Origin: Gemmiger sp. An87
GTDB taxonomy: Bacteria > Bacillota > Clostridia > Oscillospirales > Ruminococcaceae
Length of the DNA stretch: 53,614 nucleotides
Direction of reading: 5' to 3'
Assembly (NCBI RefSeq): GCF_002159185.1
Contig: NZ_NFHD01000025.1
Span: forward strand, 1-53,614
Under the pieces are notes generated by a model. The model was not told where the DNA came from. It did not search any database and saw nothing but the letters and a program-made list of their open reading frames with translations. The position numbers were made by a program, and so were the translations under genes. Shown here piece after piece: positions 23,211-32,275 of the stretch (positions are counted from its first letter, which is position 1; every line of letters begins with the position of its first letter).

Positions 23211-24710
23211 TCAAAGCAGGAACTCCCGGGTCAGGCGCGCCCGGTCGCATTTGCCGTTTTCGGTCACCGGCAGCTCGTCCAGCCAGACAAAGCGGCCGGG
23301 CAGCATGTAGGCGGGCAGGTGCAGGGCCAGCAGACGGCGGGCCTCCTCGTCCGGCAGGCGGGCGCTTTCTTCTGCCTGCAAAAAGGCGCAGATGCGGCGC
23401 ACCCGGCCATCCGGTGCGCGCTGGGGCAGCACCGCCGCCCGCTCCACACCGGGCAGCGTGCGCAGCGCGGCCTCCACCTCGCCGGGCTCGATGCGCCAGC
23501 CGCAGTATTTCAGCTGGTCGTCCAGCCGCCCGGTGTACCAGATGTGGCCGTCTTTCACAAAGCCGCTGTCGCCGGTGCGGTACCAGCCGCCGGAAAACCG
23601 GGCGTCTCCGCTGCCGGGCAGATAGCCGGAAAATACACTTTCGCCCCGCAGGGCCAGTTCGCCGGGCTCTCCCTCAGCAAGCACCGTGCCCTCTGGGCTG
23701 AGAACAGCAATCTCCACCGCCGCCTCCGCGGCAAGGCCCACCGGAAGAGGGCCTTCCTTAAAGATGAGCAAAGCGTCGGCGGCATTCACAGCGCACACCG
23801 CGCAGGCGGCCTCGGTGGGGCCGTAGGCGTTCAGCAGGGATGCGCCGGGGAAACGGGCCAGGAATTTTTCCGCCGCGGTCCGCGGCAGCACCTCACCGCA
23901 GCAGAACACCGCCCGCAGCTTTGGCATCAGCGCGGGAGAAAAGTCCTTGTCACACAGGCACAGTTCAAGAAAAGTGGGGGTGCAGACCAGCACCGCCGCG
24001 CCGCTGGCAGAAAGCCTCTGGAACAGCAGAGCCGGGTCAGCCAGCTCCTGGCGGGTCAGGCTCACCAGCCGCCCCTGTTCGCAGAAAGCAAGGGTAAGGT
24101 CCGCCAGCGAGAGATCAAAAGAAAAGGCTGCCTGCCCCACCACCGTTTCGCCGGGGGCAAGGGTCAGACCGGGCCGGGAGGTAATCCAGCGGGCAAAATT
24201 CGCCAGCGCCCGCCGGGGCACCGGGATACCCTTGGGCTGACCGGTGCTGCCGGAGGAAAACAGGATGTAAGCGGTCTGCTCCGGGCCGCAGGGCCGAGGC
24301 GCGGCCAGCGGTTCGATGATGCCCGGCTCGCTCATGGGCCAGAGCGGTGCGGTGGGAAATTCCTCCGGCCAGGGGGCGGGGGCTTCGTCCGCAAACAGCA
24401 GGGCAGCCGCGCCCGCCTGGCGGAACACCGCCTCCACTCGGGCGGCGGGCCAGCTCTCGTCGCAGGGCACGTAAGCCCGGCCCGCCAGCAGGCAGGCCAG
24501 CATGCCCACCGGCAGGGCGGGCTGCTTGTGGCCATAGAGCAGGATGGGGCCTTCGCCCGGCCAAAGCTGATTCAGTGCGGCGGCCAGAACCCGGGCCCGG
24601 GTGAGCAGCTGACCGTAGCTAAGCCCCCATCCTCCGCTTTCGTAGGCGGGCAGATGGGGGCTTTTGGCGCAGCGGGTTACAAGATCATTCCAATTTACAG
24701 ATTCGTTCAC
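23211..24710 (-). CDS. DltA-like amino-acid adenylating enzyme (AMP-dependent synthetase)
   Basis: 499 residues, the length of DltA. Adenylation core motifs are present: YILFSSGSTGQPKG (A3), NAYGPTEA (A5), WYRTGD (A7), GRLDDQLKYCGWRIEPGE (A8) and the catalytic Lys in LPVTENGKCDR (A10). It should activate an amino acid, D-alanine by analogy, and load it on the carrier protein next door. The start is GTG with AAAGGAG upstream and overlaps the VanW gene by four bases. D-Ala specificity is not proven by sequence; another amino acid is possible. Confidence 0.85.
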   Translation of the reverse strand: MNESVNWNDLVTRCAKSPHLPAYESGGWGLSYGQLLTRARVLAAALNQLWPGEGPILLYGHKQPALPVGMLACLLAGRAYVPCDESWPAARVEAVFRQAGAAALLFADEAPAPWPEEFPTAPLWPMSEPGIIEPLAAPRPCGPEQTAYILFSSGSTGQPKGIPVPRRALANFARWITSRPGLTLAPGETVVGQAAFSFDLSLADLTLAFCEQGRLVSLTRQELADPALLFQRLSASGAAVLVCTPTFLELCLCDKDFSPALMPKLRAVFCCGEVLPRTAAEKFLARFPGASLLNAYGPTEAACAVCAVNAADALLIFKEGPLPVGLAAEAAVEIAVLSPEGTVLAEGEPGELALRGESVFSGYLPGSGDARFSGGWYRTGDSGFVKDGHIWYTGRLDDQLKYCGWRIEPGEVEAALRTLPGVERAAVLPQRAPDGRVRRICAFLQAEESARLPDEEARRLLALHLPAYMLPGRFVWLDELPVTENGKCDRARLTREFLL

Positions 24711-25582
24711 AGGGGATTCTCCTTTTGCATGGGGCGACTCCAGCGGCCGCCGTCCTCTTCGCGCAGCTCCTCGGGCGGGATCAGCGCCGGGTCAAACAGC
24801 ACCCGGGACCGGTTGTCCAGGATCAGCTCCCGGCGCAGCACCGTGCCGGTTGCCCGGTCGATGGTGAGCTTGTACACCTGGCTCAGCCGGTAGTAGCCAT
24901 CCTCCAGGCGGGCATAGTGGCTGTTTTCCTCCACCAGCCGGTAGCGGCAGGGGAAGGGCTGAAGGCTTCGCAGTTCGCCGCAGAGCTCGTCCTCCCGCAG
25001 CCAGATGAGCAGCTGCACCGGCTGGCCGGTATCGTTGCGGAAACGGTAGTCCACATTGTTGTAAAACACCGAGGTGCCGGTGCCGAAGGGCACGGTGCGC
25101 CGCTCATCCGGGAACAAGGCGTCGGAATGGTGGTGCAGCTCGGTGACGGTGAGGGGGCTGTTCAGCACCAGCCAGTGGATCAGGTTCGCCAGCTGGCACA
25201 GCCCGCCCCCGATGCCCTGGCCCAGCTTGCCGCCGGAGATGGTCAGTCCCTCCTGATAGCCCTTGCGGCGGGTGGCGTTGCCCACCGTGCGCCAGAAGGA
25301 AAAGGTTTCGCCGGGGGCGATGATCAGCCCGTTCACCTTTGCGGCGGCCAGCTCCAGGTTGCGGGCCTTGCCCTCCTGCAGCCGGGGGTCCACCCCGGCC
25401 AGCCGGCGGCGGATTACCGAGCAATGGCCCTTCACCAGAGCGGGCAGCGGCTCGGTTTGACGGGTGGCCGCAAACCGTTGGCGGCCTGCCAGGTCCTTCG
25501 CATGGCGCACAAGCCGCTCCTTGCGCAGCGAGAGCTGGTAGCACACCGGCCCGTATTCACAAAACAGCTTTCGACGTGCCAT
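24707..25582 (-). CDS. VanW-family protein
   Basis: 291 residues. The VanW domain includes VNGLIIAPGETFSFWRTVG, then GGGLCQLANLIHWLVL and TELHHHS. VanW occurs in some vancomycin-resistance clusters and in many envelope operons; its biochemical role is unsettled. No signal peptide is evident, so it may act in the cytoplasm. It is first in a four-gene operon with the DltA-like, carrier and GtrA genes, which supports a role in modifying a cell-wall polymer. Confidence 0.9.
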   Translation of the reverse strand: MARRKLFCEYGPVCYQLSLRKERLVRHAKDLAGRQRFAATRQTEPLPALVKGHCSVIRRRLAGVDPRLQEGKARNLELAAAKVNGLIIAPGETFSFWRTVGNATRRKGYQEGLTISGGKLGQGIGGGLCQLANLIHWLVLNSPLTVTELHHHSDALFPDERRTVPFGTGTSVFYNNVDYRFRNDTGQPVQLLIWLREDELCGELRSLQPFPCRYRLVEENSHYARLEDGYYRLSQVYKLTIDRATGTVLRRELILDNRSRVLFDPALIPPEELREEDGGRWSRPMQKENPL

Positions 25583-25631
25583 GGCGCGGTGCCCTCCTTG
25601 CGCTTCGGCGTTTGGGTCAGGTCATACGCTT

Positions 25632-25660
25632 ACGATACAATATCCCGGCGGCAATGTCAA
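25632..25660 (-). promoter_or_regulatory. Promoter of the vanW-dltA-like operon
   Basis: Minus strand TTGACA (25655-25660), 17-base spacer, TATCGT (25632-25637). Confidence 0.7.
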
Positions 25661-25714
25661 ACGGGGGAGGGACGGTCTGTTAAAAAATAAACGTATTTGT
25701 AAAATGGATTTTGG

Positions 25715-25743
25715 TTGTACTTTGGCCCGGCCCGTGCTACACT
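25715..25743 (+). promoter_or_regulatory. Promoter of the MFS gene
   Basis: TTGTAC (25715-25720), 17-base spacer, TACACT (25738-25743). Confidence 0.65.
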
Positions 25744-25814
25744 GAACATGGATTATTTCAAAAATTTGAACAGTTGCCGCGGCCTGGTTCGGCCCGGTGG
25801 AAAGGTGAGAAGGA

Positions 25815-27176
25815 ATGAAACTGCTCAAAGGATATACGAAAGAGGAGAAGAGCTGGATGATGTACGACTGGGCCAACAGTGCCCATTCGGTGATCGTGGT
25901 TACCATTCTGCCCATCTTCTACAATACGGTTGTGGGATACATGGCGGACTCTGCTTCCGGCATGAGCACCTGGGGCTATGCCACCAGTGCGGCCATGGCC
26001 ATTGTGGCGCTGCTGGCCCCGGTGCTGGGTGTGTTCGGCGACTTCAAGGGCATGCGCAAAAAGCTGTTTGTGGGCTTCATGCTGGTGGGCGTTGTGTCCT
26101 GTGCGCTGATGGCTATCACCCCCATGATGGACTTCATGGAGCCGGGCATGGCAGAAAAGGTGGGTATGGCGGTGCTGGCGCTGTACATCCTGTCTACCAT
26201 CGGTTTCGCGGGCGCGAACCTTTATTACGACAGCTTTTTGAACGATGTGACCACCGAGGAGCGGATGGACAAGGTGTCCACCATGGGCTATGGTATGGGC
26301 TACATCGGCGGTTCCACCATCCCGCTGCTGGCGTTTCTGATCCTGAACCTGGTGCTGGGCAGCGATAAGATGCTGTTCTGCCTGTCCTTTGCCTTCGGTC
26401 TGACCGCCGTGTGGTGGCTGGTGTTCAGTATCCCCCTGCTGAAAAATGTGGAGCAGAAGAGCTACAACGAAAAGACCAGGGGCGCTGTGGGCCACGCGCT
26501 GCGGGGTCTGGGGAATACCGTGAAGGAAATCTTCCATCACAAGGCCATGTTCGTGTATCTGATCGCCTATTTCTTCTACATCGACGGCGTGAATACCATC
26601 ATCCATATGTCCACCAGCTACGGCGATACCCTGGGTCTGGATTCCACCAGTATGCTGCTGGCGCTGCTGCTGGTGCAGGTGCTGGGCCTGCCCTTCTGCC
26701 TGCTGTACATCAAGGCCAGCGAGAAGTTCGGCGCCCGCACCATGGTGGGCGTGGGCATCTGCATCTATGTGGGTGTGACCATCTTCGGCTTCTTCCTGCG
26801 TGAGGTCTGGCAGTTCTGGGTGATGGCCATCATGGTGGCCACCAGCCAGGGCGGCATCCAGGCGCTGAGCCGCAGTATGTTCGGCAAGATGATCCCGGAC
26901 AAAAAGCGCAGCGGCGAGTTCTTCGGCTTCTATGATATCTTCGGCAAATTCAGTGCCATCATGGGCCCGGCCCTGGTGGGCTGGAGCAGTGCCATTGCAT
27001 CGGGTGTGGCCCTGAACAAGATGGGCCTGACCCGCGCCACCGCCAGTGCCGAGGTGCTGGCCCAGGTGGACACCGCGGCCGCGCCCTGGGGCATTCTGAG
27101 CCTGCTGCTGATCTTCTTCGTGGGCGGCGGGTTGTATTTCTTCGTGCTGCCCCGTTACCTGAACGAGAAAAAGTAA
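25815..27176 (+). CDS. MFS transporter, UMF1 (Atg22-like) type
   Basis: 453 residues with about twelve membrane helices. The N-terminal WMMYDWANSAHSVIVVTILPIFY is the UMF1/Atg22 signature, and GDFKGMRKKLFVGF is the MFS loop 2-3 motif. The second half contains QALSRSMFGKMIPDKKRSGEFFGFYDIFGK, characteristic of the family. Substrate unknown; fungal Atg22 exports amino acids from vacuoles. AGAAGGA lies close to the ATG. It is monocistronic with its own promoter and terminator. Confidence 0.9.
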   Translation: MKLLKGYTKEEKSWMMYDWANSAHSVIVVTILPIFYNTVVGYMADSASGMSTWGYATSAAMAIVALLAPVLGVFGDFKGMRKKLFVGFMLVGVVSCALMAITPMMDFMEPGMAEKVGMAVLALYILSTIGFAGANLYYDSFLNDVTTEERMDKVSTMGYGMGYIGGSTIPLLAFLILNLVLGSDKMLFCLSFAFGLTAVWWLVFSIPLLKNVEQKSYNEKTRGAVGHALRGLGNTVKEIFHHKAMFVYLIAYFFYIDGVNTIIHMSTSYGDTLGLDSTSMLLALLLVQVLGLPFCLLYIKASEKFGARTMVGVGICIYVGVTIFGFFLREVWQFWVMAIMVATSQGGIQALSRSMFGKMIPDKKRSGEFFGFYDIFGKFSAIMGPALVGWSSAIASGVALNKMGLTRATASAEVLAQVDTAAAPWGILSLLLIFFVGGGLYFFVLPRYLNEKK

Positions 27177-27185
27177 AATACAAAA

Positions 27186-27237
27186 AGAAAACCGCCCCGG
27201 GGCAAAAAACGACTGGCCCCGGCGGCGGTTTTCTTTT
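27186..27237 (+). terminator. Terminator of the MFS gene
   Basis: Stem AAAACCGCC-CCGGGGC with its complement (one bulged base), ending in TTTTCTTTT. Confidence 0.82.
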
Positions 27238-27349
27238 ATAATCTAGATAGAATCGAAAAAGCGGGCACGCGGCCCGCAGCCCCCCGGCCCCAGGTGAGCC
27301 GGGGCAAATGGTGCTGCCCCAAAACGGCAGAAAACAGAAAGGATACCCC

Positions 27350-30300
27350 ATGTTCGAGATCTTCAAACACACAGCGGAATACAAGCGCCTGCAAACAGCG
27401 CTGCAGACCCCCGGCGCGGCGGCGTTGTTCGGCATGCCCCCGGTGGCCCACGCCCGCATTCTGAGCGAGCTGGCGGCCGACGGCGGCCGCAGCCTGCTGG
27501 TGGTGACCCCCGGTGAGGCCGAGGCCACCCGCTTTGCCCAGGACCTGGAGGCGCTGGGCATGCCCGCCGCGGTTTTCCCGCCCCGGGATTTTCTTCTGCG
27601 GCCCATCGAGGGTGCAGGCCGGGAATATGAGTACCGCCGCCTTGCGGTGCTGGGCGATCTGGTGGGCGGCCGCCTGCAGGCGGTGTGCGTGCCCGCCGAG
27701 GCCCTGCTGCAATACACCGTGCCCAAGGCTGAATTCTGCGCCAACACCCTGACCTTAAAGCCGGGCATGACCATCCCGGTGAAGGAGCTGGCCGCCCGGC
27801 TGCTGGCGGCGGGCTACCACCGGCGCAGCCAGGTGGAAGGCCCCGGCCAGTTCAGTGTGCGGGGCGGCATTGTGGACGTGTTTCCGCCGGATTCCAAGGC
27901 TCCTGCCCGTGCGGAGTTCTGGGGCGATGAGATCGACACCCTGAACAGCTTCGACATCCTTAGCCAGCGACGGGACGATGCGCTGGAGAAGGTGTACATC
28001 TCGCCCGCCCGTGAGGTGCTGTTCGGCGACGCGGCCGAGACCGCCGCTGCTCTGCGCAGTGCTCTTGCCGCCCAGAAGGGCCGCCGGGCCAGCGCTATGG
28101 AAAAAGCCATGGAGGCGGATCTTGCCCAGCTGGACGCGGGCCTCGTGCCCGAGGCGCTGGACAAGTACCTGGGCATCCGGTACCCGAAACCCGCCACTTT
28201 GCTGGACTATTTCGACAACGCCATTCTGGTGCTGGAGGAGCCCAGCGCCATCCGGGAGGCCCACAAGGCCACCCAGTTCCGCCGCACCGAGGAGATGAAG
28301 GGCCTGTTTGAGGAGGGGCTGCTCTGCCCGGGACTGGATGTGCTGTATCAGGACCTGCCGGACCTGATGCATGCGGTGGACAGCATGCCCAGCCTCTGCT
28401 GCGAAAACTTTGCCCGCACCATGCCGGAGGTAAAGCTGAAGGATATCGTGAATGCCCCGGCCCACGCCCATCCGCCCTTCAGCGGCGAGGTGGCCTCACT
28501 GGCCGAGGACCTGGAGCCACTGACCAAGCAGGGCTATGTGGTGGAGCTGCTGGCGGGCACCTCCCGCGCCGCGGCGGCTCTGGCCAAGGACCTGGCAGCC
28601 AAGGGCTTTGCCGCCACCGCCGCCAAGGACGTACTGCCCGGCCCGGGTGTGGTCGCGGTGCGGCCGGGCCACCTGACCGGCGGCGCAGAGTTTCCCTTTG
28701 CCAAATACGCCCTCTTCACCAGCCGCAAGGCGGGCAGCGCCGACACCGGCAAAAAGCCCGCGAAAAAGAAGAACAAGGACGCGCTTTCCAGTCTGACCGA
28801 CATCAAGCCCGGCGACTATGTGGTGCACCAGAACCACGGTATCGGCATGTACACCGGCATCCAGCGGCTGGAGGTGCAGGGCGTGGTGAAGGACTATCTG
28901 AAGATCAGCTACGACAAGGGCGATACCCTGTATGTGCCGGTTACCCAGCTGGACCTGCTCAGCCGTTACACCGCCCCCGGCGATTCCGACAAGGTGAAGC
29001 TGGCGAAGCTGGGCGGTACCGAGTGGGCCAAGACTCGCCGCCGGGTGAAGACCGCCGCCGCCGAGATGGCCCAGGAGCTGATCGAGCTGTACGCCAAACG
29101 GCGGCAGGCCAAGGGCTTCGCCTTCCCGGAGGACAGCGACTGGCAGCGGGACTTTGAGACCCGCTTTGAATACGACGAGACCGGCGACCAGCTCACCGCT
29201 GCCGCCGAGATCAAGAAGGATATGGAAAAGCCCTGGCCCATGGACCGGCTGCTCTGCGGCGATGTGGGCGTGGGCAAGACCGAGGTGGCCCTGCGAGCGG
29301 CCTTCAAGTGCATCATGGGCGGCAAGCAGTGCGCCATTCTGGCCCCCACTACCCTGCTGGCCTGGCAGCACTACAACGGCCTGCTAGCCCGGATGGAGGC
29401 CTTCCCGGTGAAGGCCGGGCTGCTCAGCCGGTTCCGCACCCCCACCCAGCAGAAGAACACCCTGCGGGGCCTGAAGGAGGGCACTGTGGACGTGGTGGTG
29501 GGCACCCATCGGCTGCTGAGCGACGATGTGAAGTTCAAGGACTTGGGGCTTGTGATCATCGACGAGGAGCAGCGCTTCGGCGTCAAGCACAAGGAGAAGC
29601 TGAAGGAGGCCTTCATCGGGGTGGATATGCTCACTCTGTCCGCCACGCCCATCCCCCGCACATTGAACATGGCCATGAGCGGCATCCGGGATATGAGCAC
29701 CATCGAGGAGCCGCCGGTGGAGCGCCAACCCATCGAGACCTATGTGATGGAATACGACGCCAACATCGTGGCCGAGGCCATCAAGAAGGAGCTGGCCCGG
29801 GGCGGGCAGGTCTACTACCTGCACAACCGGGTGGACAGCATCGACGCCTGCGCCGGGATGGTGGGCCAGATGGTGCCCGGGGCGCGCATTGCCACCGCCC
29901 ACGGCAAGATGACCGAGGAGCAGCTGTCCAAGGTATGGCAGCAGCTGCTGGACGGCGAGATCGACGTGCTGGTCTGCACCACCCTGATCGAGACCGGCGT
30001 GGACGTGCGCAACTGCAACACCCTGATTATTGAGGACGCGGACAAGATGGGCCTGGCCCAGCTGTATCAGATCCGGGGCCGGGTGGGCCGCTCCGGCCGC
30101 AAGGCCTACGCCTACTTCACCTTCCAGCGGGACCGGGTGCTCACCGACGTGGCCGCCAAACGGCTTTCCGCCATCCGGGAGTTCACCAGTTTCGGTTCCG
30201 GCTTCCGCATCGCCATGCGGGATTTGCAGATCCGGGGCGCGGGCAGCCTTCTGGGCCAGAGCCAGCACGGCCACATGGAGGCGGTGGGCTATGACCTGTA

Positions 30301-30823
30301 CGTGAAGATTTTGAACAACGCCATTGCCATGGCCAAGGGCGAGGAGCTGCAGCCGGACAAGAGCGAATGCCTGATCGACATCACGGTGGACGCCTACATC
30401 CCCGAGAGGTACATCGCCGAGGCGGCGGGACGCATCGAGGCCTACAAGCGGATTGCTGCCATCGAGACCGAGGAGGACGCCCAGGACGTGCTGGACGAGC
30501 TGATCGACCGGTATGGCGACGTACCCGCCAGCGTGGCGGGCCTGGTGGATATCTCGCTGGTGCGTGTGAGTGCCGCCCGGGCGGGCATCTATGAGATCGG
30601 TCAGAAAAAGGACGCACTGATTCTTTATTCCGATACGCTGAACGCCCAGCGCATCAAGCTGGCGGTGGCGGCCCTGCCCGGGCGCATCACCGTGAACAGC
30701 AGCGCCAAGCCCTATCTGGCGGTGCGGGTGGCCTCCGGCGAAAAGCCGCTGGACATCCTGAAACAGGTGCTGAATGCCCTGGGCCCGGTGCAGGAAAGTG
30801 CTTCGACTGCGGAAAAAGCATAA
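27350..30823 (+). CDS. mfd: Transcription-repair coupling factor Mfd
   Basis: 1157 residues, the usual Mfd length. The N-terminus is the UvrB-homology and UvrA-binding part; an RNA-polymerase-interacting CarD-like domain follows (IKPGDYVVHQNHGIGMYTGI near residue 485). The SF2 translocase has GDVGVGKTEVAL near 640, DEEQRFGVKHKE near 740, SATPIPRT, and QIRGRVGRSGRKAY near 900; the C-terminal TRCF domain completes it. It removes stalled RNA polymerase and recruits UvrA. AAAGGA precedes ATG 27350 by about 8 bases. It is probably monocistronic. Confidence 0.97.
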   Translation: MFEIFKHTAEYKRLQTALQTPGAAALFGMPPVAHARILSELAADGGRSLLVVTPGEAEATRFAQDLEALGMPAAVFPPRDFLLRPIEGAGREYEYRRLAVLGDLVGGRLQAVCVPAEALLQYTVPKAEFCANTLTLKPGMTIPVKELAARLLAAGYHRRSQVEGPGQFSVRGGIVDVFPPDSKAPARAEFWGDEIDTLNSFDILSQRRDDALEKVYISPAREVLFGDAAETAAALRSALAAQKGRRASAMEKAMEADLAQLDAGLVPEALDKYLGIRYPKPATLLDYFDNAILVLEEPSAIREAHKATQFRRTEEMKGLFEEGLLCPGLDVLYQDLPDLMHAVDSMPSLCCENFARTMPEVKLKDIVNAPAHAHPPFSGEVASLAEDLEPLTKQGYVVELLAGTSRAAAALAKDLAAKGFAATAAKDVLPGPGVVAVRPGHLTGGAEFPFAKYALFTSRKAGSADTGKKPAKKKNKDALSSLTDIKPGDYVVHQNHGIGMYTGIQRLEVQGVVKDYLKISYDKGDTLYVPVTQLDLLSRYTAPGDSDKVKLAKLGGTEWAKTRRRVKTAAAEMAQELIELYAKRRQAKGFAFPEDSDWQRDFETRFEYDETGDQLTAAAEIKKDMEKPWPMDRLLCGDVGVGKTEVALRAAFKCIMGGKQCAILAPTTLLAWQHYNGLLARMEAFPVKAGLLSRFRTPTQQKNTLRGLKEGTVDVVVGTHRLLSDDVKFKDLGLVIIDEEQRFGVKHKEKLKEAFIGVDMLTLSATPIPRTLNMAMSGIRDMSTIEEPPVERQPIETYVMEYDANIVAEAIKKELARGGQVYYLHNRVDSIDACAGMVGQMVPGARIATAHGKMTEEQLSKVWQQLLDGEIDVLVCTTLIETGVDVRNCNTLIIEDADKMGLAQLYQIRGRVGRSGRKAYAYFTFQRDRVLTDVAAKRLSAIREFTSFGSGFRIAMRDLQIRGAGSLLGQSQHGHMEAVGYDLYVKILNNAIAMAKGEELQPDKSECLIDITVDAYIPERYIAEAAGRIEAYKRIAAIETEEDAQDVLDELIDRYGDVPASVAGLVDISLVRVSAARAGIYEIGQKKDALILYSDTLNAQRIKLAVAALPGRITVNSSAKPYLAVRVASGEKPLDILKQVLNALGPVQESASTAEKA

Positions 30824-30861
30824 AATTGCATGCAAACGCCACACAACGGGCAAAAAGAATG

Positions 30862-31036
30862 AAGGCAACACCGCATAATTCACGCCTAACGGCTCAGGCA
30901 GCGTATCACGCCAAAATTTTCCGTGCTATTTCCTAAAAATGCTCGCCAATCCACCAAGGATTGGCTGTGCTTTTTGGTTCATATCACAAAAAATTTCTGG
31001 CGTGCTCCACCACCTGGAATTGTGCAGTATTGCCTT
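30862..31036. mobile_element. MITE-like repeat, copy 2 (inverted relative to copy 1)
   Basis: About 175 bp. Its reverse complement aligns from end to end with the repeat at 8288-8461, with scattered substitutions. The terminal inverted repeats here match at 16 of 19 positions (AGGCAACACCGCATAATTC at 30863-30881 against the complement of 31017-31035), so this copy is older or unselected. Flanking TA duplications are not evident. It fills most of the 338-base gap between mfd and the next gene, and a translated remnant of the type HNSRWWSTPE is seen in both copies. Confidence 0.8.
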
Positions 31037-31099
31037 GAGAAATCGGTCAATATCGTGTAATATAAAAGGGTATGCGTGATTTTTTCGCATACCCTTTTT
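31035..31099 (+). promoter_or_regulatory. Promoter at the MITE end overlapping a hairpin terminator
   Basis: TTGAGA (31035-31040), whose first two bases are the last two of the MITE, a 17-base spacer and TAATAT (31058-31063) form a promoter-like pair. Directly after it is a hairpin (AAAAGGGTATGCG 31064-31076 with CGCATACCC 31086-31094, then TTTTT) that looks like an mfd terminator. Only one of the two readings may be real. Confidence 0.45.
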
Positions 31100-31161
31100 C
31101 AGTGATTTTGCTGCCCTCTGACCGTTGCAGGCTCCGGGGGCTGAAAGGAAGATTGAATTCC

Positions 31162-32217
31162 ATGCCGGAAGGCTATACTCACATCCGAACCGCCCGGGCG
31201 GCGGCGCGTCTGGCGAACATCGAGCCCGCCGACCGCGCAGCCTTCGACTGCGGTGCCAACGGGCCGGACATGCTGTTCTGCTACCGGGTCTGGCGCAAGA
31301 GTGCGCGCCGGGGCGAGGACCTGCCCAAGATCGGCGACCGGCTGCATGGCGAAAACACCGGCGCTTTTCTGCAGGCGCTGCTGGAAACGGCCAAAACACC
31401 GGCCCAGCAAAGCTACGCATTGGGCTTTTTGTGCCACTACGCGGCGGACTGCGCGCTGCACCCTTATGTGGTGATGATCACCAAGCCGGGCGCGGCCTAC
31501 GGGATGCCGGGCGGTCACGGCTATTTCGAGATCGCGCTGGACAGCTTCCTTCACCAGAAGGATACCGGAAAATGCGGCGTGCCGGTGAACGACAACACCC
31601 CAGCCCTGAGCGAGGAGGCGCTGGATGGTGCAGCCGGACTGCTGCAGGCAGGCATCCGGGCGGCGCTGGGGCTGACCGTGAGCCGCCGCGCCTTGAAGGA
31701 CAGCTTTGCCCACACCCGGCTGCTGCGCCGGCATTTCGTGAGCCCGCTGCGGGTCAAATACGCGTTGTTCTGGCTGGTCGAGCCGCTGTTCGGCGGCAGG
31801 GGCTTCATCACCGGCCACATCACCCCCGCTCACCTCAAGGGAACCGGGAAAAACGAGACCCCGCTGCCGGAGGTGTGGGAGCATCCCTTCACCGGAGAGG
31901 AGCAGCAGGCCGACCTGGCTGCGCTGCTGGAGCAGGCCGAGCGTACCGGCGCGGCTTATATGATGGCTGCTCAGGGTTACTGGCAGGGCAAGCTGCGGCT
32001 GGAAAAGGTGATGGGCATCATCGGTTCCCGCAGTTACCTTTCCGGCCTGGAGGACGAAGTGAGTGCTCCGCGTGTTAAGGAAGAAAGCAGCGAACCGGCA
32101 CAGGAAGCCGGGCTGCCGCAGCCGGATGCGCCACAGCAGGAACCGGAGGAGACCGGGGAAGCAAAATGGCGGGATATTGACATTTTTGATGAACTGGACC
32201 ATAATAGTGTAGGTTAA
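31162..32217 (+). CDS. Zinc-dependent phospholipase C-like protein
   Basis: 351 residues from ATG 31162. The N-terminal ~210 residues carry the pattern of the zinc-dependent phospholipase C/S1-P1 family: His6 in the YTHIRTA start, GANGPDMLFCY, LGFLCHYAADCALHPY and a later HGYFEIALDSF, which provide His and Asp metal ligands. No signal peptide is seen, unlike secreted toxins of this fold, so an intracellular hydrolase is likely. The C-terminal ~90 residues are Glu/Pro-rich and low in complexity. Such proteins are common and uncharacterised in Clostridia. The ribosome site (AAAGGAAG) is about 10 bases away. Confidence 0.8.
   Translation: MPEGYTHIRTARAAARLANIEPADRAAFDCGANGPDMLFCYRVWRKSARRGEDLPKIGDRLHGENTGAFLQALLETAKTPAQQSYALGFLCHYAADCALHPYVVMITKPGAAYGMPGGHGYFEIALDSFLHQKDTGKCGVPVNDNTPALSEEALDGAAGLLQAGIRAALGLTVSRRALKDSFAHTRLLRRHFVSPLRVKYALFWLVEPLFGGRGFITGHITPAHLKGTGKNETPLPEVWEHPFTGEEQQADLAALLEQAERTGAAYMMAAQGYWQGKLRLEKVMGIIGSRSYLSGLEDEVSAPRVKEESSEPAQEAGLPQPDAPQQEPEETGEAKWRDIDIFDELDHNSVG
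32177..32205 (+). promoter_or_regulatory. Promoter of sufCB inside the preceding gene
   Basis: TTGACA (32177-32182), 17-base spacer, CATAAT (32200-32205), in the last codons of the phospholipase-like gene. Confidence 0.7.
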
Positions 32218-32275
32218 TAAAAAGAACCGGCCCGCTGTGGGCCTGTGGTTTGAAAATAAAGTGAGGAAGAATGCT

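Noticed and set aside
22956-24710. Calling this a standard dlt operon
   Set aside because: dltB and dltD are absent and the neighbours are vanW and gtrA; D-alanine specificity cannot be read from the sequence alone.
31072-31161. A longer N-terminus for the phospholipase C-like protein
   Set aside because: The extension would be translated through the terminator-like hairpin and has no ribosome site; family alignment begins at MPEGYTHIRTA.
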